This document shows positions 17,612 through 26,565 of a stretch of 64,000 nt of DNA, piece after piece. The notes under the pieces were generated by a model. That model was given only the letters and a program-made list of their open reading frames with translations, was not told the DNA's origin and did no database searches. A program made the position numbers and the translations under genes. The stretch's first letter is position 1, and every line of letters starts with the position of its first letter. Source of the DNA: WRGT01 sp942493035 (GTDB lineage: Bacteria > Spirochaetota > UBA4802 > UBA5550); the NCBI GenBank assembly GCA_942493035.1, contig OW818666.1:682001-746000 (forward strand). Reading direction: 5' to 3'.

Positions 17612-18643
17612 TTAGAATTGATGAATGAATCTGATGTCGCCGCTCATGAAGTGGCGTATGTCGTTGATACCTGCCTGCATCATTATAAGCCTGTTGAGGC
17701 CCATGCCGAATGCGAAGCCTGACCACTCATCGGGGTCGATTCCCCCTGCACGTAGAACGTTCGGGTGTATAAGTCCGCAGCCGAGGAATTCAATCCATCC
17801 TGACTGTTTACATACGCGGCATCCGTCTCCACCGCATATCATACAGCTGAAGTCCAGCTCAAAGCCCGGCTCAACGAAGGGGAAGTATCCGGGACGGAGT
17901 CTTACTTTTACATCTTTCTTGAAAATTCCCTTGAGAACCTCTTCCATTACATAAATCAGGTGTGATATTGAAATATCTTTTCCCACCATCATCCCTTCAA
18001 CCTGGTAGAATGTGTGTTCGTGTGAAGCATCTGTCGCTTCGTATCTGAAAACTCTCCCCGGTGCCATAATGCGGAAAGGTGGTTTGATCTTTTCAATTCC
18101 GCGAATCTGTATTGCTGATGTGTGAGTTCTCAGCAGGTTGCCGTCTTCAGTCCAGAATGTGTCCTGCATGTCACGGGCCGGGTGGAACTTCGGTATATTT
18201 AAAGCTTCGAAATTGTAGTATTCAGTTTCAGCTTCAGGGCCGTCAAGTATCTGGAATCCCATAGAAGTGAGGATGTCCTCAATCTCGTACTGTGTTTGTG
18301 AAATCGGGTGGAGGTAGCCGGATTTTCTCTCTCTTGTGGAAACCGGAGGATTCAGAGTTACGTCTATCCATTCCTTCGATGCTATTTCGCTGAAACCGGA
18401 TTTTGTCAGTTCATCCTTTTTCGCATCGAGAGCATCTTCGATGATCTTTTTGATTTCGTTCGATTTTTTTCCGACTACATTTTTCAGTTCCGGAGTAAGC
18501 TGTCCCAGCGATCTTAGAATCTCAGTTAGCATACCTTTTCGACCGAGAACTTTAACACGAATCTCTTCAATTTCATCAAGGATTTTCGATGAGTTTATAA
18601 GCTCTATCGCTTCCTGTTTTATTTTATTAAGTTTCTCTTCCAT
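17612..18643 (-). CDS. pheS: Phenylalanine--tRNA ligase alpha subunit
   Basis: 343 residues of the bacterial type. An N-terminal coiled coil (1-90) binds tRNA. The catalytic class II core has motif 2 in FRYEATDASHEHTFYQVEG and motif 3 in GFAFGMGLNRLIMM, and HPARDMQDTFW is family-specific. The insertion CGGDGCRVCKQSGW is usual for bacterial PheS. The bacterial rather than archaeal-like type matters for taxonomy: as I recall, Treponema and Borrelia carry the archaeal-like form, so a close relative of those is disfavoured. Confidence 0.97.
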   Translation of the reverse strand: MEEKLNKIKQEAIELINSSKILDEIEEIRVKVLGRKGMLTEILRSLGQLTPELKNVVGKKSNEIKKIIEDALDAKKDELTKSGFSEIASKEWIDVTLNPPVSTRERKSGYLHPISQTQYEIEDILTSMGFQILDGPEAETEYYNFEALNIPKFHPARDMQDTFWTEDGNLLRTHTSAIQIRGIEKIKPPFRIMAPGRVFRYEATDASHEHTFYQVEGMMVGKDISISHLIYVMEEVLKGIFKKDVKVRLRPGYFPFVEPGFELDFSCMICGGDGCRVCKQSGWIEFLGCGLIHPNVLRAGGIDPDEWSGFAFGMGLNRLIMMQAGINDIRHFMSGDIRFIHQF

Positions 18644-18852
18644 AATTAAATCCTGAAATTATTATAATATTTATCATTATGCATTGCGTTTATTAACTTT
18701 TCAATAGGTTCGCAGCCATGTTAAAAGTCAAGGAAAATGTTTGGAATAGGGGAAAAACGCTATCGAGGAGAGGAATATGAGGCAACAGCGCTGGATTATG
18801 AATTGCTTATCGTCTGATGACGTTTTAATTCGGAGAGGTTGTAGAATTTTTT

Positions 18853-18996
18853 AATTGTCTGAATCAGGATTAAAGGATTTATAGGATTTCCGGATTTCGC
18901 ATGTTTGTAGGCACGTAGCGCGCTACGTGCCTACAAACATGCGGGAACATGCGGTTTTAAAATCTTTTAATCTTATAAATCTTAATTCAGACAATT
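18853..18996. repeat. Palindromic MITE-like element overlapping the 3' end of the sugar kinase gene
   Basis: The outer arms AATTGTCTGAAT (18853-18864) and ATTCAGACAATT (18985-18996) are perfect inverted repeats. Inside them GGATTAAAGGATTTATAGGA pairs imperfectly with the TCTTTTAATCTTATAAATC region. The centre is a near-perfect hairpin, TGTAGGCACGTAGCGCGC...GTGCCTACA (about 18905-18934). The style matches a widespread repeat family beginning TTGTCTGAATCAGGATT that I recall from many bacterial genomes. No gene lies in 18644-18994. Confidence 0.8.
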
Positions 18997-19948
18997 ACAA
19001 TATATGCCTCAACCTGTCCATTGCAGATTTTGCAGCTCCAAGTGCCGGTATAATTGCCTGATCTTTAACAGCGAGAAATTTTACATTCTCTTTCATTCCT
19101 TTGTAACCTCTCTCTGCAACTATCTTTTTAATCGCAGGTATGAGGATTTTATGAGCTTTTGATAATCCCCCGCCAAGTATTACAGCCTCGGGATTGAATA
19201 TGTTTATAATATTCACAATCCCGGCGCCAAGATAAACGGAAATATAATCGAAAGATTTCAGTGCAAGCTCATCTTTTTTAATAGCCTCATCGTATATCAT
19301 CTTTGCATTGAGTTCTTCTGTTTTAATTCTGTTGTTGAGTGTTGAATTTTTATATTTTTTTAAATTTGTTTTTGTATACTCTACAAGTGCGGTGGCTGAA
19401 GCGTAGCGTTCAAAACAACCTCTGTTTCCGCAGGTGCATTCTTTGCCGTTCGCTTCAATGCTCATATGGCCAATCTCCATGGAGCTTCCATTCTGTCCGG
19501 TAAATAGCCGTCCGTCTATTACTGCTCCCCCTCCGATCCCTGTGCCCAGTGTAACCATTACAAAGGTCTTTATCTTTGTATCATGGCTCTCCCACCAGTA
19601 TCCTGCACAGGCAACAGTTGCATCGTTCTCAAGAAATGTTTTAATACCTGAAAGCTTTTCAATGTTTACAGCAAGAGGATAATTTTTCCAGCAGAGAATA
19701 TTTGGACTGGTAACCACCATCCCTTTTTTTCTGTCGATTGAACCGGCAGCTCCTATTCCGATGGCTTTGATTCTGCTCTTATCAATTTTTGCCTCTGATG
19801 AGAGTTTTTCAATAAGAGCAATTATACTCTTATCTATCTCCTTTGCTTTTTCAGAAGTAGGAGTATCTCCGGAGCTCAAAACTTTCCCGGTTTCGTCAGC
19901 GAGAACACATTTGATGTTTGTGCCCCCTATATCAATTCCAATGTACAT
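18995..19948 (-). CDS. ROK family sugar kinase, probable glucokinase
   Basis: 317 residues. The ATP-binding DxGxT motif is at the N-terminus (GIDIGGTNIKCVLADETG). GTGIGGGAVIDGRLFTG, EIGHMSIE and the zinc site CTCGNRGCFERYAS are hallmarks of ROK glucokinases. It phosphorylates a hexose (probably glucose) with ATP in the cytosol, feeding the isomerase and mutase encoded nearby. Its TAA stop (18995-18997) lies within the terminal repeat of the palindromic element, so the last codons may have been altered by its insertion. Monocistronic. Confidence 0.9.
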   Translation of the reverse strand: MYIGIDIGGTNIKCVLADETGKVLSSGDTPTSEKAKEIDKSIIALIEKLSSEAKIDKSRIKAIGIGAAGSIDRKKGMVVTSPNILCWKNYPLAVNIEKLSGIKTFLENDATVACAGYWWESHDTKIKTFVMVTLGTGIGGGAVIDGRLFTGQNGSSMEIGHMSIEANGKECTCGNRGCFERYASATALVEYTKTNLKKYKNSTLNNRIKTEELNAKMIYDEAIKKDELALKSFDYISVYLGAGIVNIINIFNPEAVILGGGLSKAHKILIPAIKKIVAERGYKGMKENVKFLAVKDQAIIPALGAAKSAMDRLRHIL

Positions 19949-20085
19949 TGTTTACCTCTTCCTGCTCTGTTGTGATACATGTGATTCTTCTATAATATAG
20001 ATATAACAGAAGATGTCAATATCAAAAAGTGTTAATGTAATTCAAGTGTGAGATCGTGAATTATTTTCGAAAGGCGAATGCCCCC

Positions 20086-20126
20086 ATTCCCTCAGACACA
20101 GCGCGAAGCACTGTGTCTGAGGGAAT
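20086..20126. repeat. Perfect 15-bp stem palindrome
   Basis: ATTCCCTCAGACACA and TGTGTCTGAGGGAAT enclose GCGCGAAGCAC. No T-run follows, so it is not a standard terminator. One of several unrelated long palindromes in this chromosome segment. Confidence 0.75.
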
Positions 20127-20161
20127 AAATTGCAGCCATATGTGATAAAAAAGCTTTATTC

Positions 20162-20189
20162 TCTCCACCGCCGAAGGTCGGCGGGGAGA
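20162..20189. repeat. GC-rich hairpin
   Basis: TCTCC-A-CCGCC and GGCGG-GGAGA arms with one bulged A around GAAGGTC. Similar in style to the hairpin at 2071-2091. Confidence 0.55.
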
Positions 20190-20273
20190 TATAATTCTCT
20201 ATTTTTTATGAAAAAGAGTAATTTTATTATTATAATTGTAGACACAAAAATGGTATTTTTAAAAAATAATAAT

Positions 20274-21116
20274 ATGAATATAATAGATCTCCATTGCCAT
20301 ACAACCGCATCTGACGGGATAAAAACTCCTTCAGAGCTTATAGATTTTGCTATAGAAAATAATGTCGGGATACTTGCTGTAACCGATCACGATACCGTTT
20401 CCGGTCTTGAAGAGGCTGTTAATTATGCCGCAGATAAGGATCTGGTTCTTATCCCCGGTATAGAATTCAGCATTGATTATCAGGGTGGATCATTTCACCT
20501 GGTGGGATTATTCATTAACCATGAGTATACCCCTCTCATAGAAAAAACCCTTCATCTTCAGGATGTTAGAGATAAGCGGATTTACAGAATAATTGAAGAT
20601 CTGGAAAAGCATGGTATTGAAATTCCTGTTGAGGATGTACAGGCCGAAAGTGCAGGGGGCGCAATTGGACGTCCTCATGTGGCGAGGGTTCTGGTAAAAC
20701 ATGGTTATGCCAATAACCTCAATGAAGTTTTTAAGAAGTATCTGGTAAAAGGGAAGCCCGGTTACGTAAAAAAAGAGAGAATTAAGCTCGAAGAGGCCAT
20801 AAGTCTGATTAAAGGCGCTGGAGGGATATCGATTATAGCTCACCCTGTATCATTGAATTTTAAAAATATGACAGAGTTTGAAAATACACTGAAAGGTTTT
20901 ATCGATTCTGGAGTGGAGGGGATTGAAGTTTACTCCTCAATGCATAAGAATTCGGAGATAACGGATTTTCTGGAACTTGCAGTGAAATATAATCTTATCG
21001 TCTCCGGCGGAAGCGATTATCATGGAGATAAAGATGAGAAGATCGGATACTATCTCCCTACGAAGCCGATTCCGTTTGAAATATATGACAGAATAAAATC
21101 CTGTAAAACAGAATAA
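20274..21116 (+). CDS. PHP domain phosphoesterase (YciV/TrpH-like)
   Basis: 280 residues from MNIIDLHCHTTASDG at 20274, where family members usually begin. ATG at 20250 is an alternative, and neither has a clear ribosome site. Metal-binding motifs are DLHCHT, TDHDTVSG, PGIEFS, IAHPVS and SGGSDYHGD, all present and intact. This group includes 5'-3' exoribonuclease (RNase AM) and 3',5'-nucleotide phosphatases. A cytosolic nuclease or nucleotide phosphatase role is likely. Monocistronic between palindromic elements. Confidence 0.88.
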   Translation: MNIIDLHCHTTASDGIKTPSELIDFAIENNVGILAVTDHDTVSGLEEAVNYAADKDLVLIPGIEFSIDYQGGSFHLVGLFINHEYTPLIEKTLHLQDVRDKRIYRIIEDLEKHGIEIPVEDVQAESAGGAIGRPHVARVLVKHGYANNLNEVFKKYLVKGKPGYVKKERIKLEEAISLIKGAGGISIIAHPVSLNFKNMTEFENTLKGFIDSGVEGIEVYSSMHKNSEITDFLELAVKYNLIVSGGSDYHGDKDEKIGYYLPTKPIPFEIYDRIKSCKTE

Positions 21117-21150
21117 TACTCTTAACATCCGGTTGCTCTGCTTCGGGTTA

Positions 21151-21277
21151 TTATAGCAATCAGTGAATGAAATAGTACAATCAGCCCTTCGACTCCGCTC
21201 AGGGAGCGTACTTTAACGCTGGCTGAGCGGAGTCGAAGGGCTGAAGACAGTACTATTTCAATCGTAAAATGCTATAA
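21151..21277. repeat. Nested palindromic element, about 127 bp
   Basis: Three nested inverted-repeat layers surround one centre: TTATAGCA/TGCTATAA (21151-21158, 21270-21277), GAAATAGTAC/GTACTATTTC (21169-21178, 21250-21259) and CAGCCCTTCGACTCCGCTCAG with its complement (21182-21202, 21223-21243). The CCTTCGACTCCGCTCAG core is, as I recall, a common bacterial palindromic repeat. It has no coding capacity. Confidence 0.85.
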
Positions 21278-21396
21278 GAAATATTTTTCCCAATACCCTC
21301 CAATTTTTTAAAAAACTTTAAGTTAAATACAGCGGCTCTGCCGATTATTAATTGATAATTAATATATCTCAATGAAGTTTTATGCAGGAGAGCAGA

Positions 21397-21909
21397 ATGA
21401 ATAATCTGATTAACAGAACTATAATACCGGTAATAAATGATAAAGGGGCATCCTCGCTGCGGATAACGAATCTGATTTATATCAAGGAATTTATTGAGAG
21501 AATTTCAACCAAACCATACATGAAAGCTGAGGAGCTTAACAGGCTTGTGGCTCAGTTTGGAGTTACTCCGGATATTGTAACCTGGGGCGATTATTTTCAG
21601 GCAGAGATTGCAACCTCCATGCAGAGTAAAAGCGACGATGAGTTTATGAAATCTGTAGATACAGTAAAATTTGACATGATATCGAGTTACCTGATTTTTA
21701 AAGATAAGGACAGCGATTTTTTTGAATGGGTTGAGAATTCATTCGGAAATGTTGAAGTTGATGATTTTGAAAATCTCAGTTCTGAAGATAAGGAGATCAT
21801 TCATCTGAAAATACTGATGGATTATTATCAGGAGATTGGTTTGATCGATAGATTTTCAGAATCTGAACTGAATTGGCATTCCTCATTTAAAGAGGCACTT
21901 GCTATTTGA
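21397..21909 (+). CDS. Hypothetical protein
   Basis: 170 residues from MNNLINRTIIPVIND. GGAG lies about seven bases upstream of this ATG, so it is preferred to ATG 21382. Acidic and helical, no signal peptide. The segment TVKFDMISSYLIFKDKDSDFF and the C-terminal LKILMDYYQEIGLI look like amphipathic helices. I do not recognise a family. Followed by a short T-rich terminator, so it is probably a single-gene unit. Confidence 0.65.
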   Translation: MNNLINRTIIPVINDKGASSLRITNLIYIKEFIERISTKPYMKAEELNRLVAQFGVTPDIVTWGDYFQAEIATSMQSKSDDEFMKSVDTVKFDMISSYLIFKDKDSDFFEWVENSFGNVEVDDFENLSSEDKEIIHLKILMDYYQEIGLIDRFSESELNWHSSFKEALAI

Positions 21910-21939
21910 TTGTACATTCACCAAAATGTAAATATAGAG

Positions 21940-21968
21940 CTGCCTTGTTTTTCGGGCAGTTTTTTTTT
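21940..21968 (+). terminator. Intrinsic terminator
   Basis: CTGCC...GGCAG short stem followed by nine T. It ends the hypothetical gene at 21397-21909. Confidence 0.7.
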
Positions 21969-22186
21969 GCTGTAAATAAGGTGAAATATTTAAAACTTCA
22001 ATTATACACCACTCTGTCAGGACTACTTGAATTCAGGCCCGCATTAAAATATAGATGAAAAAATAACTTGCAATAAAGCTTTATCGTTTTTTACTAAACT
22101 TTTAGCGGAATATGATCTGATATGGGATAAATTCGTCTCTTATCTGATGTATTTTAAGCTTGTAATTGTTCATCTGAAGGTATGAA

Positions 22187-23218
22187 ATGAGTAAAACATT
22201 ATATTCTGTTGATTCAAAAAATCTCCATGCAGTAATAAAGAACTCCTGGCAGCAGGCTGAAAATGCATGGAAAGCAATCGATCTTTCGGGAATAGATACT
22301 GATAGTATTGATAATATAATTGTCACCGGTCTTGGCGGCTCAGCTATCAGCGGTGACGTTCTGAGAAATTTTCTTAACAGTGAGCTGAAGAAACCCCTTG
22401 CCGTAAACCGTACCTATAATCTGCCACTGTATGCAGGAAAAAAAACATTAGTAATTGTTTCGTCATATTCGGGAAACACAGAAGAGACAATTTCTGCATT
22501 TAAAACTGCGATAGAAAGAGGATGCCCTGCAATTGCAATTACAACAGGCGGAGAGATTGAAAGACTTGCTTCTGAAAACAGAATTCCTGTTGTAAAACTT
22601 CAGCATGGTTTTCAGCCGAGATACGCCCTGTATAATTCATTTTTTACTCTTCTAAGAGTGATGCAGGATCTGCAATTTGTCGGTTCGCAGGATGAAGCCG
22701 CATCAGGTATAATTGAATTATTAAAAAAATCGGGTGAAGTTTGGGGAACTGAAAGCGGTGAAGCTTATAACACTGCGGTTTCTATGAAAGGTTTTATCCC
22801 TGTTCTATATTCAGTTACCGATCTGAATGATTCAGCTGGTAAGAGATTTAAGGGTCAGCTTAACGAGAATAGTAAAGTTCACGCGTGGATGGCGGAGTAT
22901 CCCGAGATGAATCATAATGAAATAGTCGGCTGGGAGAGTGTAAACGGGTCGGGTCTGAAATATAAAGCCATAACACTTATTGATGATGAAATTTGTTTAA
23001 GAATAAAGAAACGGATAGAAATTATAAATAAGTTGCTGGTTGGTGAAAATATTGATATATTAAGTATTCAGGGTAAAAGTAATACTTTCAAAGAGAGGCT
23101 CATCGAGGTCATTTATTTCTGCGACTGGGTATCTTATTATCTGGCGCTCTTAAACGAAGAGGATCCGGGAGAGATAGATTTTATACATCACCTGAAAAAC
23201 AAGATGGCGGAGGATTGA
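22187..23218 (+). CDS. Bifunctional phosphoglucose/phosphomannose isomerase
   Basis: 343 residues, GAAGG before ATG. Two SIS-type sugar isomerase lobes are present. GLGGSAISGDVLRN binds the phosphate. IVSSYSGNTEETISAF is the second SIS signature. MNHNEIVGWE carries the catalytic His/Glu region of the bifunctional family. It interconverts glucose-6-P and fructose-6-P, and mannose-6-P and fructose-6-P, in the cytosol. The phosphohexomutase gene follows after two bases, giving a coherent hexose-phosphate operon downstream of a ROK kinase region. Confidence 0.92.
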   Translation: MSKTLYSVDSKNLHAVIKNSWQQAENAWKAIDLSGIDTDSIDNIIVTGLGGSAISGDVLRNFLNSELKKPLAVNRTYNLPLYAGKKTLVIVSSYSGNTEETISAFKTAIERGCPAIAITTGGEIERLASENRIPVVKLQHGFQPRYALYNSFFTLLRVMQDLQFVGSQDEAASGIIELLKKSGEVWGTESGEAYNTAVSMKGFIPVLYSVTDLNDSAGKRFKGQLNENSKVHAWMAEYPEMNHNEIVGWESVNGSGLKYKAITLIDDEICLRIKKRIEIINKLLVGENIDILSIQGKSNTFKERLIEVIYFCDWVSYYLALLNEEDPGEIDFIHHLKNKMAED

Positions 23219-23220
23219 TT

Positions 23221-24966
23221 ATGGCGTTACCTGAGTCTGTACTGAAAAGAGCTGCGGAGTGGACAGAATCTCCATATGATGAAAGCTGTATAAAAGAAAT
23301 TAAACATCTTATTAAGAGCGGAAATGATAAAGAGCTCAATGAGCGTTTTGCTGTTGAACTGGAGTTTGGTACAGGGGGCTTGAGAGGGCTTATCAGAAAC
23401 GGTACAAACGGCATGAATAAATATGTTGTCGCGCGGGCTACCCAGGGGCTTGCAAATTATGTAAAAAAATCGGGAGAGACCAATCCTTCCGCAGCTATTG
23501 CCTATGATTCCAGGCTTTTTTCAAGAGAATTTGCCATGGAGAGCGCCGCGGTCCTTGCTGCTAACGGTATAAAAACATATATATTCAGCGAGATGAGACC
23601 TACACCGGAGCTGAGTTTTGCAGTACGGGAGCTCGGTTGTGTTACTGGTATTGTAATTACCGCCAGTCACAATCCGAAAGAGTATAACGGATACAAAGTT
23701 TACTGGAAAGACGGCGGACAGATTATAAGTCCACATGATGAAAACATTATCAATGAAGTCCGGAAGGTTGAATCTCTCGGAGATGTAAAACGTGAGAGTT
23801 TTGAATCTCTTGTGAATAAAGGTATGATCGTCTGGATTGAAAAAGAGATTGATGATAAATTTATTAAAGAGGTCCGGGCTATTTCCGTATCACCTGAAGA
23901 GATTACAAAAAGCAATGTACGGATTGTTTATACACCGCTGCATGGAACAGGTGGGACTCTTATACCTGAAGTTTTAGAAGGGATGGGTTTTACCGACGTT
24001 ATTTATGTGGATGAGCAGATGAAAGCAGATTCATCTTTCTCAACTGTAAGAAAGCCTAATCCTGAAGAGAGAGACGCGCTTGATCTTGCAATTAAGTATG
24101 CAGTAAAGAATGATGCTGATATTGTAATCGCAACCGATCCCGATGCGGACAGGATGGGAATAGCAGTTAAGAATGTTAATGGAACGTTCGAAGTTCTTTC
24201 AGGGAATCATATAGGATCAATTCTGGAGTACTATATTTTGTCTAACATGAAAGATAAGGGTACTTTCCCGGCAAATGGTGCAGTTGTTAAAACTGTTGTA
24301 ACAACGGATCTTCAGGATAAAATTGCGGAATCATTTGCATGTAAAGTTTTTAATGTTCTGACCGGTTTTAAGTATATTGGTGAAAAGATTAAACAATTTG
24401 AAGAAGCGGGTGATTATAAATATGTTTTCGGAGGAGAGGAGAGTTACGGGTATCTTGCCGGAACATACGCAAGGGATAAAGATGCTGTTGCATCGACTCT
24501 GCTTATCTCGGAATGCTGTGCTTATCTGAAAAACCGGGGTATGACCATTACCGATTATCTGGACAGTATTTTTAATGAATACGGATATTATAATGATAAA
24601 AATGTGTCCATTGATGCCGAGGGACTGAAGGGCGTAGAAGTTATCGGTGAAGTGATGAAAAAATTCAGAGAGAAGGCTCCTGATGAGATCGGAGGACTCA
24701 AAGTTATTAAGGTTCTTGATTATGTAAATGATACACTTTATGACTCACCGGATCAGGTTACTCCTCTTCCTAAGTCTAATGTACTTCAATATAAACTTTC
24801 AGATGGTTCCACAGTTACTGTGCGTCCTTCCGGGACAGAGCCGAAAATTAAATTTTATTTTTCAGCGAAGTCAGATTCATCCAATGCAACAGAATTGAAG
24901 CTCGATAAAATGATCGCGGATTTAATTCCAGGCGTAAAGAGTTTTATAGAGATGCGAATAAAGTAA
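23221..24966 (+). CDS. Phosphoglucomutase/phosphomannomutase
   Basis: 581 residues from ATG at 23221, with GGAGG seven bases upstream; a TTG at 23215 overlaps the previous stop and is unlikely. The alpha-D-phosphohexomutase domains are complete: phospho-serine loop TASHNPKEYNGYKVYW, metal loop DPDADRMGIAV, sugar-binding GEESYGYL and phosphate-binding RPSGTEPKIKFYF. The length of about 580 matches the PgcA/PGM2-like group. It interconverts hexose-1-P and -6-P, linking glycolysis to polysaccharide precursors. Second gene of the operon with the isomerase. Confidence 0.95.
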   Translation: MALPESVLKRAAEWTESPYDESCIKEIKHLIKSGNDKELNERFAVELEFGTGGLRGLIRNGTNGMNKYVVARATQGLANYVKKSGETNPSAAIAYDSRLFSREFAMESAAVLAANGIKTYIFSEMRPTPELSFAVRELGCVTGIVITASHNPKEYNGYKVYWKDGGQIISPHDENIINEVRKVESLGDVKRESFESLVNKGMIVWIEKEIDDKFIKEVRAISVSPEEITKSNVRIVYTPLHGTGGTLIPEVLEGMGFTDVIYVDEQMKADSSFSTVRKPNPEERDALDLAIKYAVKNDADIVIATDPDADRMGIAVKNVNGTFEVLSGNHIGSILEYYILSNMKDKGTFPANGAVVKTVVTTDLQDKIAESFACKVFNVLTGFKYIGEKIKQFEEAGDYKYVFGGEESYGYLAGTYARDKDAVASTLLISECCAYLKNRGMTITDYLDSIFNEYGYYNDKNVSIDAEGLKGVEVIGEVMKKFREKAPDEIGGLKVIKVLDYVNDTLYDSPDQVTPLPKSNVLQYKLSDGSTVTVRPSGTEPKIKFYFSAKSDSSNATELKLDKMIADLIPGVKSFIEMRIK

Positions 24967-25034
24967 GTAGCCGGCAAAAATCTTTGCCCTCTTTTTAAGG
25001 GAGCATGAGATTGTAAGGGGCTAAAGATTTTTTA

Positions 25035-25054
25035 GGGCTAAAGATTTTTAGCCC
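25035..25054. terminator. Small hairpin between convergent genes
   Basis: GGGCTAAA/TTTAGCCC 8-bp stem between the mutase gene and the leftward HDOD gene. A partial second copy of GGGGCTAAAGATTTTTTAG lies just upstream. Weak as a terminator, with no clean T-run outside the stem. Confidence 0.35.
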
Positions 25055-25083
25055 GTACGTGCGGGGCGGGGATGGAGCAGATC

Positions 25084-26565
25084 TTATATCTGCTCCTGTC
25101 TCTCGAATTGTGTTTTGAAATTATTGTGCATTTCGATGAATTTTTCTTCAGATGCCATCTTGTATCTTTGCAGTACTTCATCTTCAAGATAGTAATAGTC
25201 GAATTTTCTCTCTTCAATAAGACATAGCGAATTCGAAAGGTATGTGATGAATACCACATCTTTATTCTCTTCACTGGCCTGCAGCGGAGAGTGGTGGTAC
25301 GATATTGCTTCTTTTATATACTCAGGGAAATTCCATTTTTCTGCTATCATTTTTCCGATAGTCGAATGGCTTACACCCATTGAAACTTCCTCAAGGACTG
25401 TGGATGTTCTCATCTGTCTGTTTGCTGAGATACGTTCAATCTGGTCAGTCAGCTCCTGGTTTGCTGATAAAAGAATAATCTTTCCCAGGTCGTGAAGCAT
25501 AGATGATAAAAATACCATATCGCCTATTTTATTCAGTCCGCATTTCTGTGCCAGGAGTCTGGAATAAAAAGCAGCCTTGTTGCAGTGACTCCATATGTCC
25601 TTGAAGCTTGAGAAGCGGTCTTCCATGATTTCTTTTGCTGATGAAGCTATCAGGATGGAGTTCAGGTTTTTTAATCCTATTATTTTTACAGCCTCGACAA
25701 TGCTTTCAATCTTTTTTGAAGTTATGAACCCTGCTGAATTTGAAAGTTTTAAAACTGATGCGGTAAGAGAAGGATCGAGAGAGATTTTTTTCGCAAGTTC
25801 ACCTATAGTTATATTCTCTTTTTTGCACATTGACTGCAGTTCAATTATATGTTCAGGAAAAGTCGGGAGATCCCTGACTTCATTAACTATTTTCACTTCA
25901 ATGACGCGTTTTACTGCACAGGATTGGGTTTTCAGCGGAATTGTGAATGCAGACTGTGTGGTCTTCCCGTCGGAAACAATGCTGAATGATTTGTCGCCTA
26001 TTCCTGAATTCTTGAGAAATAGCATAGTCAGCGGAATCCCAAGTCCTTCCCCCTCCTGATCATCGGCGATATCCATATATATTTCAGAAAAGTCACTATA
26101 CTCTTTTGCTTTATCTACTCTTAGTTTTATTCTCTCCTGTTCAAAGGGGAGAAGGCCTGCATTATTTCTTACAATTATTCTGTAACCGTTATCATCTTTT
26201 TTTAGAACCAGTTCTACTTTGTATCCGCTTTCTTTAAGCTCCAGCGGAATCGCATCAACTGAATTAGTCATATATGTTTTAAACGATGCCATCCCCTCTT
26301 CATAATGTGACGGGTCTGTTATATTGAGATTGCTTTTTTTAAAATGAATTCTTTTTGAATTTGCTTTAACAGCATTAACGATCATCTCTCTTGTAACATT
26401 TTCTACAGTTCCCTGTAGATAAAGCATATCAGAATGAGATAAAATTTTGGTGAAGAGGGAGTTCAGGAATCTGTTAATATCCCTGTTGTTGTAATGAAAT
26501 GTGAGTTTGACAGGATCACCCCTGAGTACCTGGCCGGAAAGTTCAGACGTTCTTGCAAGCTGCAT
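25084..26565 (-). CDS. HDOD signalling protein with N-terminal histidine-kinase-type ATPase-like domain
   Basis: 493 residues. The N-terminal half (about 50-215) resembles a GHKL/HATPase fold: IVNAVKANSKR in the N-box position, IIVRNNAGLLPFEQERI in the G1 region and EGEGLGIPLTMLFLK like the G2 box. The C-terminal half (about 225-440) is a full HDOD domain with DLPTFPEHIIELQ, LSNSAGF, HDLGKIILL and SYHHSPLQ. HDOD proteins relay cyclic-nucleotide or two-component signals. No receiver is present, so the ATPase-like module may supply the input. Monocistronic and cytosolic. Confidence 0.85.
   Translation of the reverse strand: MQLARTSELSGQVLRGDPVKLTFHYNNRDINRFLNSLFTKILSHSDMLYLQGTVENVTREMIVNAVKANSKRIHFKKSNLNITDPSHYEEGMASFKTYMTNSVDAIPLELKESGYKVELVLKKDDNGYRIIVRNNAGLLPFEQERIKLRVDKAKEYSDFSEIYMDIADDQEGEGLGIPLTMLFLKNSGIGDKSFSIVSDGKTTQSAFTIPLKTQSCAVKRVIEVKIVNEVRDLPTFPEHIIELQSMCKKENITIGELAKKISLDPSLTASVLKLSNSAGFITSKKIESIVEAVKIIGLKNLNSILIASSAKEIMEDRFSSFKDIWSHCNKAAFYSRLLAQKCGLNKIGDMVFLSSMLHDLGKIILLSANQELTDQIERISANRQMRTSTVLEEVSMGVSHSTIGKMIAEKWNFPEYIKEAISYHHSPLQASEENKDVVFITYLSNSLCLIEERKFDYYYLEDEVLQRYKMASEEKFIEMHNNFKTQFERQEQI

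Larger units (their letters stand above)
19949..20273. other. Gap between divergent sugar kinase and PHP genes holding two palindromes
   Basis: No gene seen. It holds the hairpins at 20086-20126 and 20162-20189 and divergent promoter sequence. An in-frame extension of the PHP gene back to 20130 crosses the second hairpin and is judged non-coding. Confidence 0.6.

Noticed and set aside
20130..20273. N-terminal extension of the PHP protein
   Set aside because: It crosses a GC-rich hairpin and reads as low-quality basic/hydrophobic sequence. The family fold begins at MNIIDLHCHT.
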